Of a stretch of DNA of 8,495 nt, positions 1 to 6,695 are shown in pieces. The DNA comes from CG2-30-40-21 sp043806395 (GTDB taxonomy: Bacteria; UBA9089; CG2-30-40-21). The translations under genes were made by a program, and so were the position numbers. The stretch lies in NCBI GenBank assembly GCA_043806395.1, contig JAZDHC010000258.1, positions 1 through 8,495 of the forward strand, written 5' to 3'. Positions within the stretch are counted from its first letter, which is position 1. The number at the start of each line of letters is the position of its first letter. The notes beneath the pieces were generated by a model, which was given only the letters and a program-made list of their open reading frames with translations, did not search any database and was not told the origin of the DNA.

Positions 1-134
1 AAGGGATGTTAAATCAAATCAGGGAATGTACCTCTACAGGTCGTCCTGCTGGGGATGAAATTTTTGGGGCAAGGTTGGAAGAATTATTGGGACGAGCGTT
101 AAGACCAAAAGCGATAGGAAGACCTCGAAAATAA
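1..134 (+). CDS. REP-associated tyrosine transposase, C-terminal end (partial)
   Basis: Only the 3' end is in the window: 43 complete codons from position 3 to the TAA at 132-134. The tail contains STGRPAGDEIF followed by LEELLGRALRPK and ends GRPRK. This combination (TGRP-G-E-F, then an amphipathic LEELLGR helix, then a basic PK-GRP-K end) is characteristic of the C-terminus of Y1/IS200-like REP-associated tyrosine transposases. These are single-stranded-DNA HUH enzymes that act on palindromic repeats. The catalytic HUH and Tyr residues would lie upstream and cannot be checked. Small palindromes directly follow the stop, which fits the family's association with hairpin substrates. Recognition rests on a short tail, so the family call is good but not certain. 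Confidence 0.68.
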   Translation, partial: GMLNQIRECTSTGRPAGDEIFGARLEELLGRALRPKAIGRPRK

Positions 135-142
135 TAAAAAAA

Positions 143-158
143 CGGGTGCTGTCCCCGG
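143..158. repeat. Short GC-rich imperfect palindrome after the transposase
   Basis: CGGG (143-146) pairs with CCCG (154-157) around TGCTGTC, preceded by a run of seven A (136-142). Read on the - strand it is a GC hairpin followed by seven T, so it could act as a weak terminator for transcription from the right. The sequence (GGGGACAGCACCC on the - strand) resembles hairpin-type ends I associate with REP-transposase genes; that is recollection, not a search. Confidence 0.4.
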
Positions 159-177
159 TTTCTGCCGTGACATTGCA

Positions 178-198
178 TGCATCGACATGGTCGATGCA
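178..198. repeat. Perfect 9-bp inverted repeat, candidate REP hairpin
   Basis: TGCATCGAC (178-186) and GTCGATGCA (190-198) are perfect inverted copies around the 3-nt loop ATG. The hairpin lies 44 nt after the stop of the REP-associated transposase. Such enzymes recognise and cleave near short stable hairpins, so this is a plausible cognate REP-type element or transposon-end structure. No second copy is visible in the window. Confidence 0.5.
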
Positions 199-307
199 CT
201 CCAAATACAGGGTGTAACATTCGCAAACTTTCAGGATTGTGCAAATAAAAGTTGCAGAGGAACTCCTTTTAGTTGTTATATGCTACGCTTGCAGGTATAG
301 AATTTAG

Positions 308-340
308 ATGCGTTTGCCCTGAGTAAGCAAGCTACCGCAT
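308..340. promoter_or_regulatory. Imperfect inverted repeat upstream of the antitoxin gene (possible operator)
   Basis: ATGCG (308-312) pairs with CGCAT (336-340), and inside it TTGC (314-317) pairs with GCAA (327-330). It ends 25 nt before the antitoxin start, where autoregulatory operators of type II toxin-antitoxin operons usually sit. I could not find a convincing -35/-10 pair next to it, so the regulatory role is inference. Confidence 0.25.
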
Positions 341-365
341 TTCATTAAAATAGGAGGTGATAAAA

Positions 366-593
366 ATGTCAGAGGTTAGCACATTAAGTCTTTCAGAAGA
401 TAAGATTAGATTCTTAGAAGTAATTGCTGGTTATGAAAATAGGAAAGTAACTGAGATATTTGATGAATTGGCAAGTGAATATATAGAAAGACACAGAGAA
501 ACTCTTGAGCTTTTAAGGATACCTGACTTTCTAAAAGAATGCAAGGAAGGTTTTGCGGAAATAAAAGCAGGTGGTGGAAAAATATTTATATGA
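366..593 (+). CDS. Putative antitoxin of a RelE/ParE-type toxin-antitoxin pair
   Basis: A 75-aa acidic/basic mixed protein. The start is the ATG at 366, placed 8 nt after a strong AGGAGG (352-357); a GTG at 357 lies inside that ribosome binding site and is not a credible start. Residues about 5-45 run from a short STLSLS strand into two helices (SEDKIRFLEVIAGYEN, then VTEIFDELASEYIERH). This layout suits a ribbon-helix-helix-like DNA-binding and dimerisation domain. The remainder (about 50-75, PDFLKECKEGFAEIKAGGG) looks like the flexible segment that wraps the toxin. The stop overlaps the RelE-like toxin start by ATGA, the usual antitoxin-first arrangement. The expected role is to neutralise the toxin by direct binding and to repress the operon. 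The fold is inferred from pattern and context; no specific family is recognised. Confidence 0.72.
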   Translation: MSEVSTLSLSEDKIRFLEVIAGYENRKVTEIFDELASEYIERHRETLELLRIPDFLKECKEGFAEIKAGGGKIFI

Positions 594-862
594 AATGGAT
601 AATTAAGATATCTTCAAAGGCTGAAAATTATTTTGAAAAACTTAATAAAGAATTACAAAATCGGTTGAAAGAAAAAATTATTGACCTATCTAATTATGAC
701 AATCCGATTTTACATAAAGATGTAAAATCCTTAACAGGGCAATTAAAGGGGTTTTATAGGTTGAGAATCGGAGGCTATAGGGTAGTTTTTAGCCTCTTGT
801 CAAATGAAAAGATTATAGCAATAGTTAATATTGCTCCCAGAGGGGATGTATACAAGAAGTAA
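590..862 (+). CDS. RelE/ParE family toxin (putative mRNA interferase)
   Basis: A 90-aa protein with the RelE/ParE fold signature. An N-terminal strand (MKWIIKIS) and helices with KAENYFEKLNKELQNRLKEKI precede the core GFYRLRIGGYRVVFSL (about residues 54-69) and the C-terminal IAPRGDVYKK (81-90). Arg57, Arg59, Arg64, Arg84 and Tyr88 occupy the places of the basic/Tyr residues that RelE-type ribonucleases use on ribosome-bound mRNA; ParE-like gyrase activity cannot be excluded. The start is the ATG at 590, overlapping the antitoxin TGA. This matches the usual length of the family (85-95 aa), whereas an upstream in-frame ATG at 539 would lie deep inside the antitoxin gene. The stop is 24 bp before argC, so read-through into the argC operon is possible. 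The gene looks intact. Confidence 0.86.
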   Translation: MKWIIKISSKAENYFEKLNKELQNRLKEKIIDLSNYDNPILHKDVKSLTGQLKGFYRLRIGGYRVVFSLLSNEKIIAIVNIAPRGDVYKK

Positions 863-886
863 AAATTGCTGAAAACTGGAGAAAAA

Positions 887-1960
887 ATGCTAAAAGTTGG
901 TATCCTCGGTATTACCGGATATGCTGGTGCTGAATTGATTCAAATATTATTAAGACATCCAATGGTGCAGATTACAGAGATGGCTGCCCGTCTGGATAAA
1001 CCTGTCCCTATCTCAAGTATATTTGGTCAGTTTAAGAAAAGGTTTGATATGGAGTGTCAGGTATTCCATGGGGCAGAGGACTTTGGTACATCCTGTGATC
1101 TGGTATTTCTTGCCTTGCCGCATAAGGCTTCTATGGGTCTGGTGCCGGAGTTATTGAGGGCAGGGAAACGAGTGATTGACCTTTCGGCTGATTTTAGATT
1201 GAGGGATCCAGGGGTTTATTCTGAGTGGTATCATGAAGAGCATACAGCAGCATCGTTTCTATCTGAAGCAGTGTATGGTTTGCCGGAGTTGTATCGGGAT
1301 AGAATTAAAAACGCCAGACTAATTGCCAATCCAGGGTGTTATCCTACTACGGTTATACTTGGGTGTGCCCCACTAATTAAGCATGGATTGATACTGCCGG
1401 AGATTGTAGTTGATTCAAAGTCAGGAATCAGCGGTGCCGGCAAAACGCCATCTCCAATCACCCATTTTGTCAATCGGTATGAGAACTTTACTGCCTATAA
1501 TATTGGTGTTCATCGACATATACCGGAAATGGAACAGGAGCTGTCTCTGTTGGCAGGCTCTGAGGTAAGGGTGATATTCAGCCCACATCTGATTCCTATC
1601 AATCGCGGCATGTTGAGCACGATGTATTTTTCGCTGGGGGAGACAGAGGCAAAGTCTCACGCAGAGACGCGGAGAACGCGGAGGGAATTGGAAGATGCAG
1701 AGATGACGCAGGATAAATTGTCCTCTTTGTATCAGGAATTTTATCAAGATGAGCCGTTTGTTCGCCTTCTGGATAAGATACCTCAGACCTCTGATGTTCG
1801 AGAGACAAATTATTGCGATATCTGGGTAAATCTTGATAAACGAACCAATAAGGTTATTGTTGTGTCTGTAATTGACAATTTGACCAAGGGGGCATCTGGA
1901 CAGGCGGTGCAGAATATGAATATTATGTATGGATTGGATGAGACCATGGGGTTGGTGTAA
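887..1960 (+). CDS. argC: N-acetyl-gamma-glutamyl-phosphate reductase
   Basis: This enzyme is the third step of arginine synthesis: NADPH-dependent reduction of N-acetylglutamyl phosphate to the semialdehyde, in the cytoplasm. The 357-aa product shows the NADP-binding loop GILGITGYAGAEL (residues 5-17), the LALPHKAS motif (76-82), the active-site Cys151 in NPGCYPT, SGISGAGK (179-186), the conserved HRHIPE (His211), and the C-terminal DNLTKGASGQAVQNMN. The start is the ATG at 887 with GGAG 5 nt upstream; a TTG at 866 would add seven residues not typical of the family. The protein is slightly long because residues about 255-272 (AKSHAETRRTRRELEDAE) form an in-frame insertion encoded by repeat-like DNA (1650-1684) in a surface loop region, between LSTMYFSL and LYQEFYQDEPF. 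All catalytic motifs are intact, so it is probably functional. It heads the argC-dapF-hemL-tatD run. Confidence 0.96.
   Translation: MLKVGILGITGYAGAELIQILLRHPMVQITEMAARLDKPVPISSIFGQFKKRFDMECQVFHGAEDFGTSCDLVFLALPHKASMGLVPELLRAGKRVIDLSADFRLRDPGVYSEWYHEEHTAASFLSEAVYGLPELYRDRIKNARLIANPGCYPTTVILGCAPLIKHGLILPEIVVDSKSGISGAGKTPSPITHFVNRYENFTAYNIGVHRHIPEMEQELSLLAGSEVRVIFSPHLIPINRGMLSTMYFSLGETEAKSHAETRRTRRELEDAEMTQDKLSSLYQEFYQDEPFVRLLDKIPQTSDVRETNYCDIWVNLDKRTNKVIVVSVIDNLTKGASGQAVQNMNIMYGLDETMGLV
1650..1684. repeat. Dispersed-repeat-like sequence inserted in frame within argC
   Basis: The segment contains three head-to-tail copies of the octamer ACGCRGAG: ACGCAGAG (1659-1666), ACGCGGAG (1667-1674) and, after one extra A, ACGCGGAG (1676-1683). 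They are preceded by AAAGTCTC. Its base composition differs sharply from the surrounding argC. The string (CTCCGCGTCTCTGCGTGAGA on the - strand) resembles a short repeat I recall as common between genes in environmental bacterial genomes. It is translated as AKSHAETRRTRRE without disturbing the argC frame. Confidence 0.6.
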
Positions 1961-1990
1961 GTTAACCTTAACGATTAACAGGAGGCAACA

Positions 1991-2782
1991 ATGATTTCCT
2001 TTACCAAAATGTGTGCCAGCGGCAATGATTTTGTGGTGATAAATAATAAGGAGATGGGCATCGTTATTGACCCATCCATAGCAAAAAGATGGTGTGATAG
2101 AAAGCGGGGGATAGGTGCAGACGGGGTTCTGGTGATTTCGCCATCAAGCCTTGCCCTATTCAAGATGAGGATCATAAACGCAGATGGTTCAGAGGCAGAG
2201 ATGTGTGGCAATGGGGCAAGATGTATTGCCAAATACGCCTACCTAAAGGGCATTGCTGATAGAATGATGAATTTTGAAACACTTGCAGGCATGATCAATG
2301 CTGAGGTAAGCGATGAGCAAACAAGGATACAACTTACCCAACCAACCAACATTCAGTTAGACATGAAGATTGATGATTACCCGCCCATTCATCACATCAA
2401 CACCGGTGTTCCTCATGCCGTGCTTTTGGTGGATGATGTAGATGCCATAGATGTCGTTAGCCTTGGCCGAGCGATTCGTTATCACCCCGCATTTCAGCCA
2501 GCCGGCACAAATGTGAATTTTGTTGAGGTAATAGATAACTCCCATATCAAGGTGCGGACATATGAACGCGGTGTTGAGGATGAGACATTAGCTTGTGGCA
2601 CGGGCTCCTCTGCCTCTGCCTGTATCTGTGAGATCCTATCCATGACATCCTCACCGGTACAAGTGACTACTAAGGGTGGGGAGGTTTTGACCATCTGCCT
2701 TGAGCGGGATGGGGACAATATAACCAGCCTCTTTCTGGAGGGAGAGGCAACCATCATATTTGAAGGGGGAATAGAGGAATGA
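1991..2782 (+). CDS. dapF: Diaminopimelate epimerase
   Basis: This PLP-independent racemase converts LL- to meso-diaminopimelate, the lysine precursor and peptidoglycan cross-link residue. The 263-aa protein has both catalytic cysteines of the two-base mechanism: Cys72 in MCGNGARC and Cys202 in DETLACGTGSSA. Also present are the N-terminal KMCASGNDFVVI (residues 6-17), RGIGADG (39-45), NADGSEAEMCGNG, GTNVNF (172-177) and YERGVEDETLACGTG (191-205). Length is normal for the family (about 270). The ATG at 1991 follows AGGAGG (1980-1985) at 5 nt. It starts 30 bp after argC and its TGA overlaps the hemL start by ATGA, implying one operon and translational coupling. Confidence 0.97.
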   Translation: MISFTKMCASGNDFVVINNKEMGIVIDPSIAKRWCDRKRGIGADGVLVISPSSLALFKMRIINADGSEAEMCGNGARCIAKYAYLKGIADRMMNFETLAGMINAEVSDEQTRIQLTQPTNIQLDMKIDDYPPIHHINTGVPHAVLLVDDVDAIDVVSLGRAIRYHPAFQPAGTNVNFVEVIDNSHIKVRTYERGVEDETLACGTGSSASACICEILSMTSSPVQVTTKGGEVLTICLERDGDNITSLFLEGEATIIFEGGIEE

Positions 2783-4053
2783 ACATTCAGGAATCCCGCA
2801 TATTATTTGAAAAGGCAAAAAAATACATCCCTGGCGGGGTCAACAGCCCTGTCCGTGCCTTTAAGGCTGTAGGAGGTACACCTCGGTTTATCGAACGGGG
2901 CAATGGTTCAAAGATATTTGATGTAGATGGGAATTCATATATTGATTATATCTGTTCCTGGGGGGCAATTATCCTTGGTCATGCAGAGATTAGTGTGATT
3001 AGTGCTGTTAGGGAGGCCATAGAAAATGGTACGAGTTTTGGAGCAGCAACGGCATTAGAGGTAGAAATGGCTGAAACCATTGTGGATGCTGTTTCGAGCA
3101 TAGAACAGGTAAGGTTGGTTAGCTCGGGTACAGAGGCAGTTATGAGTGCCATCAGGCTGGCACGGGGCTATACCAATAGAAATCGAATAATCAAATTTGA
3201 GGGATGTTATCATGGACATGCAGATAGTATGTTGATTAAGGCTGGCTCTGGATTGGCTACATTTGGCATACTCGATAGCCTTGGCATACCAGAAGATATA
3301 GTGAAATATACAACCGTTGTTTCGTATAATGATCTTGAGACTGTAAAACAGGTAATAGATACGGATGTTGCAGCCATAATTGTTGAGCCTGTTTGCGGAA
3401 ATATGGGTGTGGTCCTGCCTCAAGAAGGGTTTCTGGAAGGGCTTCGTGAAATAACCACAGAGTATGGCAGCCTGCTTATCTTTGACGAGGTTATCACAGG
3501 ATTCAGACTTTCTTATGGTGGGGCACAACAGGTTTATAATATTACACCGGATATTACCTGTCTGGGAAAAATAATTGGCGGTGGGTTTCCTATTGGGGCA
3601 TATGGCGGCAAAAGAGAAATTATGGAATGTATCTCTCCTCTTGGCGGGGTATATCAGGCAGGAACACTTTCCGGCAACCCGGTTGCTGTTCAGGCAGGAT
3701 TAATCACCCTGAAAATGTTAAGCATAATAGGGGTATACGAGTTTTTAGATAAACACACCACAAAACTCGTGGATGGAATACAAGGAGCAGCTTCGAGGGC
3801 AGGGGTTGCTGTTACCATTAATCGTATTGCCTCCATGTTCTCTGTATTTTTTACGGAGACAAGCGTTACAAATTATCAAACAGCAATGACATCTGATAAT
3901 CAAAAATATGCTGCCTTCTTTAATTCTCTGCTGAATGACGGCATCTATTTGCCCCCATCCCGACTTGAGGCATGGTTCATGGGTCTGGCTCATACAGCTG
4001 AGAATATTGAACAAACCATAGGAGCGGTGGAAAAGGCATTTAAGCAAATATGA
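2779..4053 (+). CDS. hemL: Glutamate-1-semialdehyde 2,1-aminomutase
   Basis: A PLP enzyme that converts glutamate-1-semialdehyde to 5-aminolevulinate in the C5 route to haem, sirohaem and cobalamin. The 424-aa product is the normal family length. The signature features are all present: PGGVNSPVRAF (residues 18-28), SSGTEAVMSAIRLARGYT (115-132), KFEGCYHGHADSMLIKAGSG (139-158), IFDEVITGFR (234-243), and the PLP Schiff-base Lys264 in CLGKIIGGGFPIGAYGG. TLSGNP (296-301) is also typical. The KFEGCYHGH and GGGFPIGAYGG motifs separate it from other class III aminotransferases such as BioA and ArgD. The start is the ATG overlapping the dapF stop by ATGA; a poor independent ribosome binding site (GAGGAAT) is consistent with coupling. 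Confidence 0.96.
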   Translation: MNIQESRILFEKAKKYIPGGVNSPVRAFKAVGGTPRFIERGNGSKIFDVDGNSYIDYICSWGAIILGHAEISVISAVREAIENGTSFGAATALEVEMAETIVDAVSSIEQVRLVSSGTEAVMSAIRLARGYTNRNRIIKFEGCYHGHADSMLIKAGSGLATFGILDSLGIPEDIVKYTTVVSYNDLETVKQVIDTDVAAIIVEPVCGNMGVVLPQEGFLEGLREITTEYGSLLIFDEVITGFRLSYGGAQQVYNITPDITCLGKIIGGGFPIGAYGGKREIMECISPLGGVYQAGTLSGNPVAVQAGLITLKMLSIIGVYEFLDKHTTKLVDGIQGAASRAGVAVTINRIASMFSVFFTETSVTNYQTAMTSDNQKYAAFFNSLLNDGIYLPPSRLEAWFMGLAHTAENIEQTIGAVEKAFKQI

Positions 4054-4067
4054 GGAGGGATTACCAA

Positions 4068-4838
4068 ATGAACCTTATTGATACCCATGCTCACCTGAAT
4101 GATAATATTTTTGACCATGACCGGGAGCAGGTGATACAAGATGCCATGCGGGCTGGACTTTGTGCAATTATTAATGTGGGTACAAATTTAGCCTCCAGCA
4201 AAGAGTCAATTGAATTAGCCTCTTCCCACGAAATCATTTGGGCTACTGTAGGAGTACATCCTCATGATGCCTCTAACTTGAACGAGGACGACTGGGAGGA
4301 GTTTGTTAATCTATCCAAGCATGAAAAGGTGGTAGCCATTGGAGAGGTTGGCCTGGATTATTATCGGATGCTATCCCCAAAGGAGGATCAACAGATAGTT
4401 TTCAGACGATTTATTGGATTGGCAAAAGAGACGGGTCTTCCTGTAATTATTCATAGTCGTGATGCCCATGAGGATACCTTGCAAATCTTAAGGGAAGAAA
4501 AACCGCAGGCAGGGGTATTCCATGCCTTTTCCGGGGATATGGATGTATTAAGGGCAGGGCTGGATCTCGGTCTTTACATCTCCATCACTGGAACGGTTAC
4601 CTTTAAGAAATCAAATGTTGCCCCGCTGATAAATTTTATTCCCCTTGACAGACTTTTGTTAGAAACAGATTGCCCCTATCTAACCCCTGACCCTTATCGC
4701 GGCAAAAGAAATCAACCTGCCTTTGTTCGGTTCGTTGCTGAAAAGGTGGCAGAGATTCTGGGATTGACCGTGGAAGAGGTGATAGAGGTAAATAAGGTCA
4801 ATGCGTGTCAATTGTTTGGCTTGGGGAAACATGCTTGA
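4068..4838 (+). CDS. tatD: TatD family metal-dependent hydrolase (putative deoxyribonuclease)
   Basis: A TIM-barrel amidohydrolase-superfamily protein of 256 aa, related to TatD/YcfH nucleases. The metal ligands are all in place: His7 and His9 in DTHAHL, Glu93 in IGEVGLDYY, His129 in VIIHSRDA, His152 in GVFHAFSG and Asp201 in LLETDCPYLTP. RGKRNQP (211-217) is also family-typical. I chose the ATG at 4068 because GAGGAGGG (4052-4059) sits 8 nt before it and the protein then starts directly with the family N-terminus MNLIDTHAHL. An in-frame ATG at 4050, overlapping the hemL stop, would place the ribosome binding site inside the gene. The substrate is unproven; homologues are 3'-5' DNA exonucleases or D-aminoacyl-tRNA deacylase-like. 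It is the last gene of the run; no clear terminator follows. Confidence 0.93.
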   Translation: MNLIDTHAHLNDNIFDHDREQVIQDAMRAGLCAIINVGTNLASSKESIELASSHEIIWATVGVHPHDASNLNEDDWEEFVNLSKHEKVVAIGEVGLDYYRMLSPKEDQQIVFRRFIGLAKETGLPVIIHSRDAHEDTLQILREEKPQAGVFHAFSGDMDVLRAGLDLGLYISITGTVTFKKSNVAPLINFIPLDRLLLETDCPYLTPDPYRGKRNQPAFVRFVAEKVAEILGLTVEEVIEVNKVNACQLFGLGKHA

Positions 4839-4846
4839 TATTTTCC

Positions 4847-4876
4847 TTGACATAACTGTGCTAAATAGGGTATACT
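4847..4876 (+). promoter_or_regulatory. Sigma70-type promoter for the radical SAM gene
   Basis: TTGACA (4847-4852, perfect -35) and TATACT (4871-4876, 5 of 6) are separated by 18 bp. The expected start of transcription is near 4883, giving a leader of about 160 nt before the ATG at 5042. It begins just 8 bp after the tatD stop, so the radical SAM gene has its own transcription unit even though it follows the operon in the same direction. Confidence 0.7.
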
Positions 4877-4883
4877 ATTAATA

Positions 4884-5008
4884 ATTTGGCAGAATTGCCA
4901 GAATAATTATTTGGCAGGCTAATCTGCCCAATATTCCCTCAGGCAATATTAATTTCCAATTGGCAATTAATATCAATGATTGCAAAAATACAATCATTGC
5001 AACATGTT
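4884..5008 (+). other. Array of consecutive inverted repeats in the radical SAM gene leader
   Basis: At least five potential stems follow one another: TGGCA/TGCCA (4887-4891 with 4896-4900); TTGGCAG/CTGCCCAA with one bulge (4911-4917 with 4924-4931); AATATT/AATATT (4930-4935 with 4945-4950); ATATTAATT/AATTAATAT, perfect 9 bp (4946-4954 with 4965-4973); and CAATGATTG/CAATCATTG, perfect 9 bp with an 8-nt loop (4974-4982 with 4991-4999). The palindrome AACATGTT (5001-5008) ends the array. The third and fourth stems share bases (4946-4950) and so are mutually exclusive. ATTTGGCAG is directly repeated at 4884 and 4909. No T-run follows a stem, so these are not standard terminators. The position suggests RNA-level control or stability; no known riboswitch class is recognised. 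Confidence 0.55.
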
Positions 5009-5041
5009 ACAAGTAGATTAATTTCAAGGAGAAGATGACTC

Positions 5042-6607
5042 ATGGCTATATTTTCCAGAGAAAGATGCAGACTCAGGATGATAATTCCTGCCTATCCAGC
5101 ATTTAATATCTATTCCCATGTAGCAAAAAACACTACAGCCCTGGGGCCGGTGACTGTGGCTACGAATGCTAAAGAGATGGCTGGATGGGATGTAGAGGTT
5201 ATTGATGAGAATAATTATCGACGATATGGTCCCAGAAATAGTGAAGGTATGCCTGACCATGAATACCTTCAGCAGTTAAGACCAGCAGATGTAGTCGCAC
5301 TTTATGGCGGGCTCTCAAGCACTATACCCAGACTCTATGAAGTGGCAAAACTATACAAGGGTTGGGGTATTCCTACAATTGTTGGAGGACATCACTTTGT
5401 GGGTAAAAATATCGCTGAGGGGTTAAATAATAGCATAGATTATATAATTATTGGTGAGGGTGAGGAGTCTATTAAGGAATTATTAACCTGTATAAAAACT
5501 CAAACTGAGCCAAACGAGGTTAAAGGGGTTGCCTATCTTAAGGATGGAAAGGTTGTTTGTACCCCTTCCAGAGAGCCAATCACAGATTTTGAGAGGTTTC
5601 CGATTCCTGATTTTTCTCTGGTACGGTATGCCAAGATCAATAACTATCCCATAAGCAGGATTCGTGGTTGTGGGTCAGATTGTGAGTTTTGTATGGTTAA
5701 GGGTAAGCCTCGATATGCCTCTGCAGAACGGTTAGTAGAGCAGATAAGCTATCTTACAGAGACACTGAAGGCAAAAGAATTCTTTGTGGTAGACGACCTT
5801 TTTGGACAAGATAGGAAGGAAAGCATTCGATGTTGTAATATGCTGAAAGATTATCAGCAGAAGATACGAAAAAAATTGGCGATAACCGTTCAGATTCGTC
5901 TGGATCGATCCAAAGACCCTGAACTTCTTCAGGCAATGCGAGAGGCAGGGATCAATACCGTGGCAATTGGTTTTGAGTCACCTATTGCAGAAGAGCTAAT
6001 GGCTATGAATAAACGCATTAAACCAGAAGACATGATAAAAATGACCCATATGTTTCATAAGTTTGGTTTCCTCATTCATGGGATGTTTATCTTTGGGTAT
6101 CCGGTACCAGATGGTGTTGTTTTTAAGATGTCCACTAATGAACGGGTAAAACGATTCAGGACATTTATAAAAAAAGCAAAGATAGATACCATTCAGGTTC
6201 TTTTGACTACCCCATTACCTGAAACAGAGCTGACAAAAAGGCTTATTGCTCAGGGAAGGGTATATCCCTTAGAGGAGATTGGTTGGGAATATTATGATGG
6301 GAACTTCCCCTTGTTTACGCCTGATGAACCTATGGGGCCAGAAGAGATGCAAATGGCTGCAAGAAAGATTATGGGCAAGTTCTATCGGTTCAGGAATATG
6401 TTCATGGTTGGGTTAACAGTTTTATCCTTCCCGTATCTGATATTTTGTCTGCATGATATTAAAAAGAGCTGGAAAGGCTGGTATCGAGGATGGCGAAACA
6501 ATGTCATTCGCTTCTTTGGCTGGGCAGTTATGAGAGAATGGAAAGATAAGTTTGATAAGGATAAATTTACGGAAAAGTTGGAAAAGGTAAAGAAGGGGCT
6601 TGGATAA
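5042..6607 (+). CDS. B12-binding-domain radical SAM protein
   Basis: A 521-aa protein of the cobalamin-domain radical SAM type. Residues about 12-150 form a Rossmann-like B12-binding domain, with GPVTVATNAKEMAGWDVEVIDE, ADVVALYGG, TIVGGHHF and DYIIIGEGEESI. The canonical DxHxxG histidine motif is not visible. The radical SAM core begins at SRIRGCGSDCEFCMV, giving the CX3CX2C cluster ligands Cys210, Cys214 and Cys217; VDDLF (250-254) and GINTVAIGFES (303-313) are typical later strands. Residues about 453-470 (MFMVGLTVLSFPYLIFCL) are hydrophobic, followed by a Trp/Arg/Lys-rich tail, suggesting membrane association. The ATG at 5042 has AAGGAG 10 nt upstream. Such enzymes do methylations, ring formations or lipid and tetrapyrrole modifications (BchE, HpnJ types); the substrate here is unknown. 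No partner pathway gene is adjacent. Confidence 0.88.
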   Translation: MAIFSRERCRLRMIIPAYPAFNIYSHVAKNTTALGPVTVATNAKEMAGWDVEVIDENNYRRYGPRNSEGMPDHEYLQQLRPADVVALYGGLSSTIPRLYEVAKLYKGWGIPTIVGGHHFVGKNIAEGLNNSIDYIIIGEGEESIKELLTCIKTQTEPNEVKGVAYLKDGKVVCTPSREPITDFERFPIPDFSLVRYAKINNYPISRIRGCGSDCEFCMVKGKPRYASAERLVEQISYLTETLKAKEFFVVDDLFGQDRKESIRCCNMLKDYQQKIRKKLAITVQIRLDRSKDPELLQAMREAGINTVAIGFESPIAEELMAMNKRIKPEDMIKMTHMFHKFGFLIHGMFIFGYPVPDGVVFKMSTNERVKRFRTFIKKAKIDTIQVLLTTPLPETELTKRLIAQGRVYPLEEIGWEYYDGNFPLFTPDEPMGPEEMQMAARKIMGKFYRFRNMFMVGLTVLSFPYLIFCLHDIKKSWKGWYRGWRNNVIRFFGWAVMREWKDKFDKDKFTEKLEKVKKGLG

Positions 6608-6611
6608 GGGA

Positions 6612-6695
6612 TCATGTGAAAACACGAAAAAACTTGTCCCAAACTATTGTCGTGTCAAGCAAGAACAGGGGCGTATTTATTATACGCCCCCACAT
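6612..6695 (-). other. Tiny 27-codon ORF with a good ribosome binding site, overlapping a palindrome
   Basis: Read on the - strand, AGGAGG (6702-6707) stands 6 nt before an ATG (6693-6695) that opens 27 codons to a TGA at 6612-6614. The first codons (MWGRII) are made by the 6668-6690 palindrome. The product resembles nothing I know. It is most likely the start of a gene overrun by a palindromic repeat, or chance. Confidence 0.2.
6668..6690. repeat. Perfect 9-bp GC-rich palindrome between convergent genes
   Basis: GGGGCGTAT (6668-6676) and ATACGCCCC (6682-6690) flank the loop TTATT. It lies between the converging radical SAM gene and the DUF5615 gene. Neither strand shows a T-run after the stem, so it is not a canonical intrinsic terminator, though it could stall polymerase or protect 3' ends from either side. 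It resembles dispersed palindromes of the GGGGCGTA/TACGCCCC kind that I recall from environmental genomes; this is unverified. Confidence 0.55.

Noticed and set aside
14..244. 76-codon - strand open frame over the transposase tail and palindromes
   Set aside because: It is antisense to a recognisable + strand transposase end and runs through palindromic sequence; composition (Cys/His/Arg-rich) is that of a shadow frame.
3055..3528. 157-codon - strand open frame inside hemL
   Set aside because: It is fully antisense to a strongly conserved hemL region; no independent evidence.
4884..5008. CRISPR-like or riboswitch interpretation of the leader repeats
   Set aside because: Repeats are short, inverted rather than direct, and irregularly spaced, so not CRISPR; no B12-box or other known riboswitch core was recognised.
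6668..6690. Rho-independent terminator for the radical SAM gene
   Set aside because: The stem is strong but no T-run follows it on the + strand; annotated as a palindromic repeat instead.
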